Below, in pieces: positions 9,355-17,303 of a DNA stretch of 64,000 nucleotides. Position 1 is the first letter of the stretch; every line of letters starts with the position of its first letter. The notes under the pieces were generated by a model. That model did not search any database. It saw only the letters and a program-made list of their open reading frames with translations, and had not been told where the DNA came from. Origin of the DNA: Candidatus Poseidoniaceae archaeon (GTDB lineage: Archaea; Thermoplasmatota; Poseidoniia; Poseidoniales; Poseidoniaceae); assembly GCA_028353405.1 (NCBI GenBank), contig JAOMOG010000002.1, positions 1-64,000 on the forward strand, in the 5' to 3' direction. The translations under genes and the position numbers were made by a program.

Positions 9355-9426
9355 AGTGGTTGTGCGAAGAGCCTCCCTTTCATCCCCTTTTCGGCTCAAA
9401 ACGTTGGCCGACCAAGGTCAGAATGG

Positions 9427-10767
9427 TCACTCTTCATCCTCATCGGAGGAACGGACATTTATTGCAATTGCTGTCAAGCCAAGTGCTGAGATGGCCATGG
9501 CAACACCAAACCCAGGCATTCCAGGTTTTTCTGGTAAATCGTTTTCAGAACTGTATAGCTCTTCAACATCGGAAATAAAATCTTCAACATGCCAATCATC
9601 CCCAACCCAAGCAATGCGTGGTTTTCGTTCATTGTCTAGAATATAGGTTATCGTTGAATGACCAACTTCAAATTGATCCGCTGGAGTTGCTCCTACACAG
9701 GATAACTTGTCTCCATCAGCCCATTCGAATCCATCGTCACACATGCAATGTTTACCTTCACCTTGACCCATTTCCCAACCATGGCCGCTACATTTAGCAA
9801 TTTCATCTTCATCGCTATGCTGATGATTTGTTTGGTTCATCCACATGTTCCCAGAATTTTCACAGTTAACTTGCTGGCTATGGTTTGTAGTCATGTTAGT
9901 TGTAGAGTCATGGCAAATCATTTCACTACCGGGAATCGGTAGATAAGAAAGGTTAGAATTTGATGCAGCCCAAGCGATATGGTCTGTATCTTGACCCAAC
10001 ATTACAGAATCAATTCCAACTTGACTTTCTTGCCAAGATGAATTAGTTTCATTCCAAAGGTATAGGGCCCACCACCATGAATAATCGGAAGGAGCATCAA
10101 CATTGTTGATTTCATTTACAGAAGTTCCCCATGTTTCATGAACGGAATAGTTGAGCGAGACATTATGCATTTCTAATGTTGATTCAGTTAAATTCCACCC
10201 GGTTGCATTTTCTGAAGGTAGCGTTTGTGTGTGACCATCAAGTAACATTGTAGTATTATCGGGGTAAAGAATTGAAACTTGATTTTCCATTCCTTCACTA
10301 GAATTCATAGATGCATGAGCATCGATTACCTCTTTAGCCACAACCACTCCAAAGGAATCCCAAATCGCTTGTAGACTCTCTTCTGAACCGGTAAGATGCG
10401 GCCAATCAACATCATGAATGTGCGTGTAATCATGGAGAACTTCAGGAGTATCATATGCAGGGTCTACTGTAATGGAAATAATACCAACATCATCGGCAAT
10501 ATCTGCTGAAAGTCCCGCTTGCACCGATTTTAGATTTTGAGTAATAACTGGGCAAACAGTTGTACATCTTGTAAAGATGAATGAAACTATCAAGAGGTCG
10601 CCTTGTATAGTGTAAAGAGAAACATTTTCTGAGTGAGCGTCTACTAATACGAAATCATCAACTGCGGTTCGCCCTAAAACATGCCCTTTGTATGCTGAAG
10701 CAGTAGGGATGGAAGAAACCAATAAACACGCTACTAGCGCCACTGCGATGACAAATCTACTGTTCAT
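9427..10767 (-). CDS. Sco1/SenC-like copper chaperone with large Cys/His/Met-rich insertion
   Basis: After a signal peptide (residues 1-25) comes a thioredoxin-fold Sco1 domain. It has the copper-binding CTTVCP (C68, C72) within VSFIFTRCTTVCPV, then ISITVDPAYDTPEVL, and the conserved distal His in VGHSTITYILD near residue 369. Sco1 proteins normally have about 60-90 residues between those elements; here there are almost 300. The insertion contains a Met/His run (MWMNQTNHQHSDED) and an EGF-like cysteine pattern (CSGHG...CMCDDGF...C). The C-terminus (MPGFGVAMAISALGLTAI plus an acidic end) resembles a PGF-CTERM anchor. It is last in the cox operon, consistent with delivering copper to the CuA site. 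The ATG at 10767 is preferred over an upstream TTG. Confidence 0.85.
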   Translation of the reverse strand: MNSRFVIAVALVACLLVSSIPTASAYKGHVLGRTAVDDFVLVDAHSENVSLYTIQGDLLIVSFIFTRCTTVCPVITQNLKSVQAGLSADIADDVGIISITVDPAYDTPEVLHDYTHIHDVDWPHLTGSEESLQAIWDSFGVVVAKEVIDAHASMNSSEGMENQVSILYPDNTTMLLDGHTQTLPSENATGWNLTESTLEMHNVSLNYSVHETWGTSVNEINNVDAPSDYSWWWALYLWNETNSSWQESQVGIDSVMLGQDTDHIAWAASNSNLSYLPIPGSEMICHDSTTNMTTNHSQQVNCENSGNMWMNQTNHQHSDEDEIAKCSGHGWEMGQGEGKHCMCDDGFEWADGDKLSCVGATPADQFEVGHSTITYILDNERKPRIAWVGDDWHVEDFISDVEELYSSENDLPEKPGMPGFGVAMAISALGLTAIAINVRSSDEDEE

Positions 10768-10818
10768 GACCAAAGGGGTTTGAAGGCTGTTGATAACAGT
10801 TGTTGACTATTACTTCGC

Positions 10819-11205
10819 TTAACGAGTAGCGTAATCCCAGTTAGGAGTACACCATGAAGGAAGTCCATCAACACCATCTGGATTTGATAGGCCAATTCCG
10901 AAAATCATCAATAATACGAATAATACTGGGAACATTGCGGTTCTAAAATAGATGCTAGGGTCTCCTTTCAAGTGCATAAAATATGCGCCAATTCCGTATC
11001 CTTTGATGATTCCAACAACAATTAGAATCGCCCAAACCATCATCAAAGATACCTCGATTTCCGTCCCAGGTATTGTGTCAAAGAATACTGCTCCGATTTC
11101 AAATAATGTGAAAAACATCAAGACGATGAAGTTCCAGAAATAAATATCCATTCCCGTCTTATCGTTAAGCCACTTTTCTAATCCAATTACTTCATGATCT
11201 CCCAT
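10819..11205 (-). CDS. Cytochrome c oxidase subunit IV, prokaryotic type
   Basis: This 128-residue membrane protein has three predicted helices (near residues 20-40, 55-73 and 90-110). It contains the COX4_pro/CtaF-like pattern IIKGYGIGAYFMHLKGDPSIY, where the conserved K, F, MHL run is diagnostic. It would be an assembly or stability subunit of the heme-copper oxidase. The ATG at 11205 is preceded by GAGGTGA, which overlaps the CoxIII stop codon, so translation is probably coupled. It sits between CoxIII and the Sco1-like gene in the same transcription unit. Confidence 0.85.
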   Translation of the reverse strand: MGDHEVIGLEKWLNDKTGMDIYFWNFIVLMFFTLFEIGAVFFDTIPGTEIEVSLMMVWAILIVVGIIKGYGIGAYFMHLKGDPSIYFRTAMFPVLFVLLMIFGIGLSNPDGVDGLPSWCTPNWDYATR

Positions 11206-11215
11206 TATTTTCACC

Positions 11216-12574
11216 TCAATACAAATAGAATGCTGGGAAAATTAATACCCAAGCTAAATCGACAAAGTGCCAGTACAATCCAAAGTACTCAATACCTTGC
11301 GCATTATCCTTATCATAGCCAACAGTGTCAGCTTTGAATACAAGATATATCATGATAAGCAGTCCAATGAAGACGTGCAATCCGTGTGCTCCAGTTGCGA
11401 TATAGAATATTGAACCTGCTTGAGAGGTACTTACAGTAAATCCTTCAGCAACCAAGTGAGACCACTCAACTAATTTCAATACGATGAACAGTGAACCTAG
11501 CATTAGAGTGGCGAATAAGAAATTTCTAACAGTTTTCTTTTGGTCAGGGAAAACAACTTTCATTATTGGTTGTGGAATAAACTTGGTAATGAAATTATCA
11601 GGGCGACTCCAATCATGTGCCTTTGCAGTCTTTAGAGCAATGACAATAGTGTAAGACGAGATAATTAGAGCAAATGTATTGATTCCTCCCGGAAGCATAG
11701 TCCAGAAGTCTCCAGTACCAGTTGCACCACCTGGTCTCAAATAATCAGAAGCGGTCAAGATATCATAGCCAGTAGCATCAGAAGCGCACATATCATTGTC
11801 CCATGCCCACTTTGTACACCATCCAGTACGCATACGTAGGTATGATGAGAAGAAAGTTGCGAAAATCATTATTTCAGACATAATGAAGACCCAAATTCCA
11901 GCCTTACGAATGTGCTCACCTTCAAACGGTGCAGAAGTAGCAATTTGTTCTCCATATCCATTGAATGGCAAATCCTCTTTCCACCAATTCCCAACACCTA
12001 TGATGATGATTAGTAGTCCGGTTACGCCGATTACCATTTCACCGATTACTGCATCAGTTCCTGTTAGCAGTTCGGTTATAGTATTTGAAAAACCAGGGAA
12101 TCCAATCATGAATAGCATGATACCAAAGGTGAAAATAATCGGTGAAGCAGAGCCGTGATGTTCATGTTCATCATCACTATGTTCAGCATCTGCTTGTAGT
12201 GAATTAATCAAACCACCAATTCCGATGAATGAGGCGAAAATAATACTCATTACCAATATCGTATTTCCGGAGACCTTCCAATTAAGGTAAGATAAATGCG
12301 CATCCACTTCATGATGGTGCGCCTTTTCCATTTCTAAGTATAATTCGTCGTAGTGATCCCCTTCAACAGAATTTCCAGCAGCAACAGATTCCTTGTAATC
12401 ATCTTCAGCGTGGTGGTAGTGATCAACCGCATCCATGTACTCGTCATGAGCAGGTCCAGCCAGTGCAACACCTAGAATACTGAAAGCAATAATTCCGAAA
12501 GTAAGGAATCCTCCAGCATATAGTAAAGCGTGCACCCAAATTGAATTTTTTATATCCGCTCCGTGGCCGCTCAT
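11216..12574 (-). CDS. Cytochrome c oxidase subunit III with His-rich N-terminal extension
   Basis: The C-terminal two thirds has canonical COX3 signatures: GEHIRKAGIWVFIMSEIMIF, YIATGAHGLHVFIGL and EYFGLYWHFVDLAWVLIF. At 452 residues it is much longer than the usual 190-270. The extra N-terminal part holds additional helices and two histidine-rich hydrophilic loops: residues 43-103 with DHYHHAEDD and AHHHEVDAH, and residues 131-150 with EHSDDEHEHH. These could bind copper or zinc, but that is an inference. The start overlaps the CoxI stop as ATGA and is preceded by a very strong GGAGGTGG ribosome binding site. Confidence 0.92.
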   Translation of the reverse strand: MSGHGADIKNSIWVHALLYAGGFLTFGIIAFSILGVALAGPAHDEYMDAVDHYHHAEDDYKESVAAGNSVEGDHYDELYLEMEKAHHHEVDAHLSYLNWKVSGNTILVMSIIFASFIGIGGLINSLQADAEHSDDEHEHHGSASPIIFTFGIMLFMIGFPGFSNTITELLTGTDAVIGEMVIGVTGLLIIIIGVGNWWKEDLPFNGYGEQIATSAPFEGEHIRKAGIWVFIMSEIMIFATFFSSYLRMRTGWCTKWAWDNDMCASDATGYDILTASDYLRPGGATGTGDFWTMLPGGINTFALIISSYTIVIALKTAKAHDWSRPDNFITKFIPQPIMKVVFPDQKKTVRNFLFATLMLGSLFIVLKLVEWSHLVAEGFTVSTSQAGSIFYIATGAHGLHVFIGLLIMIYLVFKADTVGYDKDNAQGIEYFGLYWHFVDLAWVLIFPAFYLY

Positions 12575-14865
12575 ACATCCACCTCCTTTTTCTTAGCAGT
12601 CCACAACTTATCGCCGAGACTAGTTTCTGAATGGTGCCCGAATTCGATGTTCATATCTCCCTGAATCGGGTTGACGTCGAATGAAGGTGTAGGTGGAGGA
12701 GAGGTAGTTGACCATTCGAGTGACCATCCGCCCCATGGATCTTTTCCACAAGGTTCTCCATGTCGAGAAGAGCGAATTAGATTCCATACTAGAATCAATT
12801 GACTTAGTCCAAAGATTATGGCAAAGATGGATATTACCATGTTGTATTCGGCAAAGCCACTCTCCATGGTATAGGAGTGAGTTCTACGTGGCATTCCCAT
12901 TATTCCAAGTGCGTGCATTGGCCAAAATGTAGCGTTATATGAGATGAATCCAATGAGGAAGTGCCACATTCCAAGAGTCTCGTCCAACTTCTTGCCAGTT
13001 ACCTTAGGGAACCAATAGTATAATCCTGAAAAGAGTGCGAAGACAGTACCACCGATGAACACATAATGGAAGTGAGCAACTACGTAGTAAGAGTCGTGGA
13101 AGTGAGTATCAAGTCCTGAAACAGGTAAGAACATACCAGAAATTCCACCGAGAGTGAATGTGATTAAGAATCCGAGAGACCACAATGTGTGAGCCTTCAT
13201 TACCAATGAACCACCCCATAGCGTTGCTAACCAATTGAATATCTTAGCACCGGTAGGAATTGCAACAGCCATTGTTGTGATCATGAAAATACCTCTCCAC
13301 ATTGGATCCATACCTGATGTTAGCATATGGTGTCCCCACACAATGAAACCAACGACACCGATTCCAGCCATTGCGATGACCATTGACTTGTAGCCGAAAA
13401 TAGAACGCCTCGCCGAAGTTGCTAACACTTCAGAAACAATTCCGAAAGCGGGTACTATGACAACGTAAACTTCGGGGTGTCCGAAGAACCAGAACAGGTG
13501 CTGGAATAGTAGCGGGTCTCCACCACTGGTGAAGAATACAGTTCCAATTGTATGGTCGAACAATAAGAAGAAAACTCCGATAATGAATGCTGGAAGTGAC
13601 ATATATAGCATGAAAACAGATACGAATACCGACCATGTAAACAATGGCATCTTCATCCAATCAACACCCTTTGCTCGCATAGTGAATACGGTTGTGATAA
13701 AGTTAACACCACTGAGGGTTGAAGAAGCACCGAGCATAGCCATACCGGAGATGAAAGCAGTAGTTCCAATACTTGACCCATACTGTGACATTGATTCTCC
13801 TAGAGCTCCAGCAGTCAAAGAGGAATATGGTGGGTACATTACCCATGTGATGTCGGCAGCATCACCAGACCAAATACCAGTGTAAATTAGTGGTGTAGAG
13901 AATACGAGCATCCACAATCCCATTGCATTGATTCTTGGGAATGCCAAATCCTTAGCTCCAATTTGTAGGGGCAAGACATAATTCATGAATCCAGCAATCA
14001 TAGGCATAGCTGCTAAGAAAATCATCGTTGTACCATGTAAAGTAAAGAATGAATTGTATTCTGATTCAGTCAAGAAATTGTTTTCTGGCAAAGCCAATTG
14101 AATGCGGAATAGAAGTGCCAGCACTCCTCCAACAAGGAAGAATGTGAAACCAAACAAGAAGTATAGGATTCCAACTTCTTTGTGATCCGTTGTCGTTAGC
14201 CATGGTTTGATGTAAGCAAAGAATCGATTAACGCTGAAAGTTTCAGGAGAACGATTGTAAAAGACCCACATCAATCCAGCGAGGACTAAACCTAATGAAA
14301 GTCCAATAGAAGTGATTAGGATTACTAAAGAACGTGCTGCAGGTGCTAATGCGCCAGCATCAATACCCATACTGGTCATAGTGAATTCATTCCATTCATC
14401 GCCACCAGAGCCGTCTCCGCCATTAACTGCGTTTCCATAAATTATGAAATCAACTACAGCTTCTGAATCAGCAGGAGCCATCCATACAAATTCCCATTGG
14501 CGAACAGTGTTTGCCTCGTCTGTATGAGTTAGTGCTCCATCCATTTCTTGTGATAAAGTCGCATCTATTGAAGAAACAGTTCCTCCATTGGAGATTATTC
14601 TAAAGCCGCCCATTCTACCGTTATCATCTGTAGCCCTTGCCAAATCATCATTGACAACGGTTACAGTAAATGAATAAGTTTCACTTGCATTGAATATACT
14701 TGGGAGTCCATCAACCAACACTTGTGTGCTTGAAGATGGGCCACCGTGACAAGAACATCCGCCATCGGCTTGACTTCCAATTCCGCCTGGCATTGCGGTA
14801 TAGGATGGTATTGCAACCAATGAAACCATTATCAGTCCAAGTAGTACTATTGCTCTTGTTCGCAT
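12571..14865 (-). CDS. Cytochrome c oxidase subunit I fused to an N-terminal secreted CSCH-containing domain
   Basis: This is the catalytic subunit of a type A heme-copper oxidase. It carries the CuB/Tyr motif FWFFGHPEVYVVIVPAFGI (including the A1-type glutamate), the HH pair in WGHHMLTSGMD, and the heme ligands in DTHFHDSYYVVAHFHYVF. COX1 starts near residue 210. Before it lie a signal peptide (1-24), a CSCHGG motif near residues 33-38, a beta-rich domain of about 130 residues resembling Reeler/choice-of-anchor V domains, and a membrane helix near 175-197. Fusion of such a domain to CoxI is unusual. The ATG at 14865 overlaps the CoxII stop (TGATG) and has GGAGGTGAG upstream. The total length is 764 residues. 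Confidence 0.95.
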   Translation of the reverse strand: MRTRAIVLLGLIMVSLVAIPSYTAMPGGIGSQADGGCSCHGGPSSSTQVLVDGLPSIFNASETYSFTVTVVNDDLARATDDNGRMGGFRIISNGGTVSSIDATLSQEMDGALTHTDEANTVRQWEFVWMAPADSEAVVDFIIYGNAVNGGDGSGGDEWNEFTMTSMGIDAGALAPAARSLVILITSIGLSLGLVLAGLMWVFYNRSPETFSVNRFFAYIKPWLTTTDHKEVGILYFLFGFTFFLVGGVLALLFRIQLALPENNFLTESEYNSFFTLHGTTMIFLAAMPMIAGFMNYVLPLQIGAKDLAFPRINAMGLWMLVFSTPLIYTGIWSGDAADITWVMYPPYSSLTAGALGESMSQYGSSIGTTAFISGMAMLGASSTLSGVNFITTVFTMRAKGVDWMKMPLFTWSVFVSVFMLYMSLPAFIIGVFFLLFDHTIGTVFFTSGGDPLLFQHLFWFFGHPEVYVVIVPAFGIVSEVLATSARRSIFGYKSMVIAMAGIGVVGFIVWGHHMLTSGMDPMWRGIFMITTMAVAIPTGAKIFNWLATLWGGSLVMKAHTLWSLGFLITFTLGGISGMFLPVSGLDTHFHDSYYVVAHFHYVFIGGTVFALFSGLYYWFPKVTGKKLDETLGMWHFLIGFISYNATFWPMHALGIMGMPRRTHSYTMESGFAEYNMVISIFAIIFGLSQLILVWNLIRSSRHGEPCGKDPWGGWSLEWSTTSPPPTPSFDVNPIQGDMNIEFGHHSETSLGDKLWTAKKKEVDV

Positions 14866-15854
14866 CAATTCTCACCTCCACTTGAACCTTCAGAGTCTGA
14901 AATCAGTTGTATTCCTACATCTTCGTCACATGTTTCACCATCTTTAGCAACAATGTCAATGTAGCCTACCATTTTGGAGTGACTTAAACCACAGAATTCA
15001 GCGCATCTAATATCAAATGTCCCAACTCTGTCAGGTTCGAAAGTCATCACAGTTCCACCTTCTAGACCAGGTACAAGATCTTCTTTTGCACCCCATTCTG
15101 GGAGCCAGAAAGCATGTTGAACTCCAGCATATACAGTATTTGATTCGTCATGAGGTCTTGAGAATAAAGTTAGAACAATATCTTCATCACATGGAACAAC
15201 CAAATGTTCACTAGCAGCGGTTGAAAGTTGATGGCCGACAGGTAAATGTTCCCATGTGTGAAGCAGATTTCCATCAGCATCGGTTACTTTGACACTCTGA
15301 TAAACAAAATAATTACTTGCAAGGGCGATGCTAGTAGAATTTGATTCTAGATCAATTGCATAATCGGTTGCTTCTCCATCTTGAACGACAGTGGCATTAA
15401 CTGCTGAAGATCCTAAAGTATTGATGGTAAGAGTTGTTGAACCGTCTTGCCATTCAACGTTAACATAGGTGGCCCTTGGGTCATCTTCCCAAGTCAATTC
15501 CTCAACATAATTGAATTCCCAAAACCATTGTTTTCCAACAATATCAATATCAAATGAGTCTTCATCAGCAGGGATATTCCAAACGGTATTGCTAGAAGAT
15601 GTTGCAAGTACAGTCAGCCAAACAATAAGTATTGTTGGAACAACATAAAATGCGATTTCTAGGCGAGTATTATGTCTGTCGACCGGAAACGCTCCAACTT
15701 CAATATGGTCGGGATTAAATTTCTCCGAACCGGGTTTAGCACGGTAGCGTAAAATAGAGTAAAATAATACACCAAAGGTGATTATTCCTACGATGTCTGA
15801 CCAAAACATGAACTTATCATATAGCACGGAGAAAACAGTGTCTTCAGCAATCAT
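14865..15854 (-). CDS. Cytochrome c oxidase subunit II (CuA subunit)
   Basis: The protein has 329 residues with two N-terminal helices (about 20-38 and 67-88) followed by an extracytoplasmic cupredoxin domain. The CuA site is complete: HAFWLPEWG supplies one His, and CAEFCGLSHSKM (near residue 282) supplies two Cys, His and Met. WFWEFNY, the aromatic electron-entry region, is also present. No cytochrome c domain is fused at the C-terminus, so the electron donor must be separate, for example a blue copper protein. The start at 15854 is set by AAGGTGG five bases upstream; the open frame runs six codons further. It is the first gene of the cox operon. Confidence 0.93.
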   Translation of the reverse strand: MIAEDTVFSVLYDKFMFWSDIVGIITFGVLFYSILRYRAKPGSEKFNPDHIEVGAFPVDRHNTRLEIAFYVVPTILIVWLTVLATSSSNTVWNIPADEDSFDIDIVGKQWFWEFNYVEELTWEDDPRATYVNVEWQDGSTTLTINTLGSSAVNATVVQDGEATDYAIDLESNSTSIALASNYFVYQSVKVTDADGNLLHTWEHLPVGHQLSTAASEHLVVPCDEDIVLTLFSRPHDESNTVYAGVQHAFWLPEWGAKEDLVPGLEGGTVMTFEPDRVGTFDIRCAEFCGLSHSKMVGYIDIVAKDGETCDEDVGIQLISDSEGSSGGEN

Positions 15855-15910
15855 TGTACCACCTTGTTCCAACCCCCGCGGAGGTCTAACTTAAGCATTT
15901 GTTGAGGTCA

Positions 15911-15930
15911 ACATAAAACTATATTAATTT
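15911..15930 (-). promoter_or_regulatory. Candidate TATA-type promoter of the cox operon
   Basis: On the minus strand this stretch reads as an AT-rich box (ATTAATATAGTTTTATG) about 60-75 bases upstream of the CoxII start. It is the best TATA-like element in the 237-base gap between CoxII and the divergent DUF167 gene. It would give a short 5' leader containing the AAGGTGG ribosome binding site. It was placed by eye and no transcription start is known. Confidence 0.35.
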
Positions 15931-16091
15931 CCATTGCCAATTAATTGCCCATAACACCATTTTATCTATATTTTTCAAACGAATTTAGTAAAATCGTATA
16001 GTGTGAATAAAACCTAGCCGAATTTGATAATAATCGAGCAAATAATCTCCCTAACAAGGGTTCTTTGACTAGTATATCTGCGCAATGTGTG

Positions 16092-16418
16092 ATGGAGTTA
16101 TCCGGATGTGTTCAAACCACCCTCGACGGGCGAGTTTTACTGGATATTGAAGTTCAACCAGGGTCCAGTCGGCAAGGTATTTTAGGAATAAATAAATGGC
16201 GTTCCAAACTAACAGTCGCGGTCAAAGCAGAAGCCCAAAAAGGTAAGGCAAATGAAGCACTTTTGCACGTTTTGGCCAAATCACTATCATTGACAAAAGC
16301 AGATTTAGAAATAGTCTCTGGACAAATATCTCGCTCCAAGAGAGTCAGTGTCAAATCCATTACTACAAGCGATTTATTGGTACGATTGAATGATGCCTTA
16401 ACACAACAAGGTGAATAG
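16092..16418 (+). CDS. DUF167 / YggU family protein (UPF0235)
   Basis: This small alpha/beta protein of 108 residues matches the YggU family (PF02594): VLLDIEVQPGSSRQGI, then LTVAVKAEAQKGKANEALL and VSGQISRSKRVSV. The family usually has the run P-x-x-G-KAN followed by a late GxxSRxK, both visible here. The function is unknown family-wide. The open frame reaches a TTG at 16065; the ATG at 16092 is preferred. It is followed immediately by the Toprim gene with a 1-base gap, suggesting one transcript. Confidence 0.82.
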   Translation: MELSGCVQTTLDGRVLLDIEVQPGSSRQGILGINKWRSKLTVAVKAEAQKGKANEALLHVLAKSLSLTKADLEIVSGQISRSKRVSVKSITTSDLLVRLNDALTQQGE

Positions 16419-16419
16419 T

Positions 16420-16839
16420 ATGGCTGATGTTCAATTACGATTCAATTTAGCAGCACAAGCTCTGACAAGGTTATTGGAAGAAAATTCACTCGGAATACCA
16501 ATAATAGTTGAAGGTAAAAAAGACACAAAGGCGTTGAGAGAACTTGGCTTTACTGGCACTATTGAACAATTGAACAGAGGATGGGATTTAGACCGTTTTT
16601 GTACCCATTTATTAGAGACTTATGGCACGAGAAATAGTGAAGGTGGTGCAGTACTTGAATTATTGATGGATTGGGATCGAACCGGTACAACATTACAAAA
16701 AAAATTGTTTATAAAATTACAATCTTTAGATGTAAAAGTTAGTCAAGAAGCTAGAAAGGTTCTCTCGCGAGCACTCAAGCCTGAAACTAGATACGTTGAA
16801 TCGTTAAATTCAATCGGACTTGAAGAATTTATTCAGTAG
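16420..16839 (+). CDS. Small Toprim-domain protein
   Basis: Its 139 residues match a stand-alone Toprim fold: IIVEGKKDTKALRELGF supplies the catalytic glutamate, and LLMDWDRTG supplies the DxD pair. These are the metal-binding elements of RNase M5, DnaG and topoisomerases. Archaeal short Toprim proteins of this size are of unknown function, possibly rRNA processing by analogy with RNase M5. The ATG at 16420 comes one base after the stop of the DUF167 gene; an in-frame GTG at 16411 is an alternative. The 3' end overlaps the convergent Lrp gene by 11 bases. Confidence 0.75.
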   Translation: MADVQLRFNLAAQALTRLLEENSLGIPIIVEGKKDTKALRELGFTGTIEQLNRGWDLDRFCTHLLETYGTRNSEGGAVLELLMDWDRTGTTLQKKLFIKLQSLDVKVSQEARKVLSRALKPETRYVESLNSIGLEEFIQ

Positions 16840-17284
16840 CGGGCTTTGGTAAGCCATCTTCCTTGACAGTGTTTAGAACCACGTGAGTGAAAGATCTTGC
16901 TACTCCATCTAGTGTAAAAACCGTCTTGGTAAGGTCATCTAAATCAGCACGATTCTTTACTCTCGCCAAGACCATGGAATCCCAATCGCCTGTTACATCG
17001 TATACTGCAAAGACTCTCGGGTCTGAAGATATTACTTTCTGAACAGAAATCATCTTTCCCTTTTCTATTCTTAAACCGGCCATTATAGTCATACTCCAGC
17101 CAACCACTTCTGGGTCTAGGACAACTGAATATCCCTTTATTACTCCATTCTTTTCAAGTCTCTTCAACCGGTTTGTGATAGTACCTTGTGCAACTCCGAC
17201 CGTCCTTGCTAATTCCCTTTGAGAGGCTCGAGCATCTTGTAATAATTCAGCAATAATTGCTCTGTCGGTATCATCAAGTTCCAT
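16829..17284 (-). CDS. Lrp/AsnC-family transcription regulator
   Basis: The protein has 151 residues. It starts with MELDDTDRAIIAELLQDARA, the usual Lrp/AsnC N-terminus. The helix-turn-helix follows (SQRELARTVGVAQGTITNRL), then the linker NGVIKGYSVVLDPEVVG and an RAM effector domain (VYDVTGDWDSMVLARVKN). It would bind DNA as a multimer and respond to an amino acid or related metabolite. An ATG at 17314 would add 10 residues and overlap the upstream gene by 11 bases; the start at 17284 fits the family better. Confidence 0.88.
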   Translation of the reverse strand: MELDDTDRAIIAELLQDARASQRELARTVGVAQGTITNRLKRLEKNGVIKGYSVVLDPEVVGWSMTIMAGLRIEKGKMISVQKVISSDPRVFAVYDVTGDWDSMVLARVKNRADLDDLTKTVFTLDGVARSFTHVVLNTVKEDGLPKPATE

Positions 17285-17303
17285 TTGGCTCACAACCCCT
17301 CGC

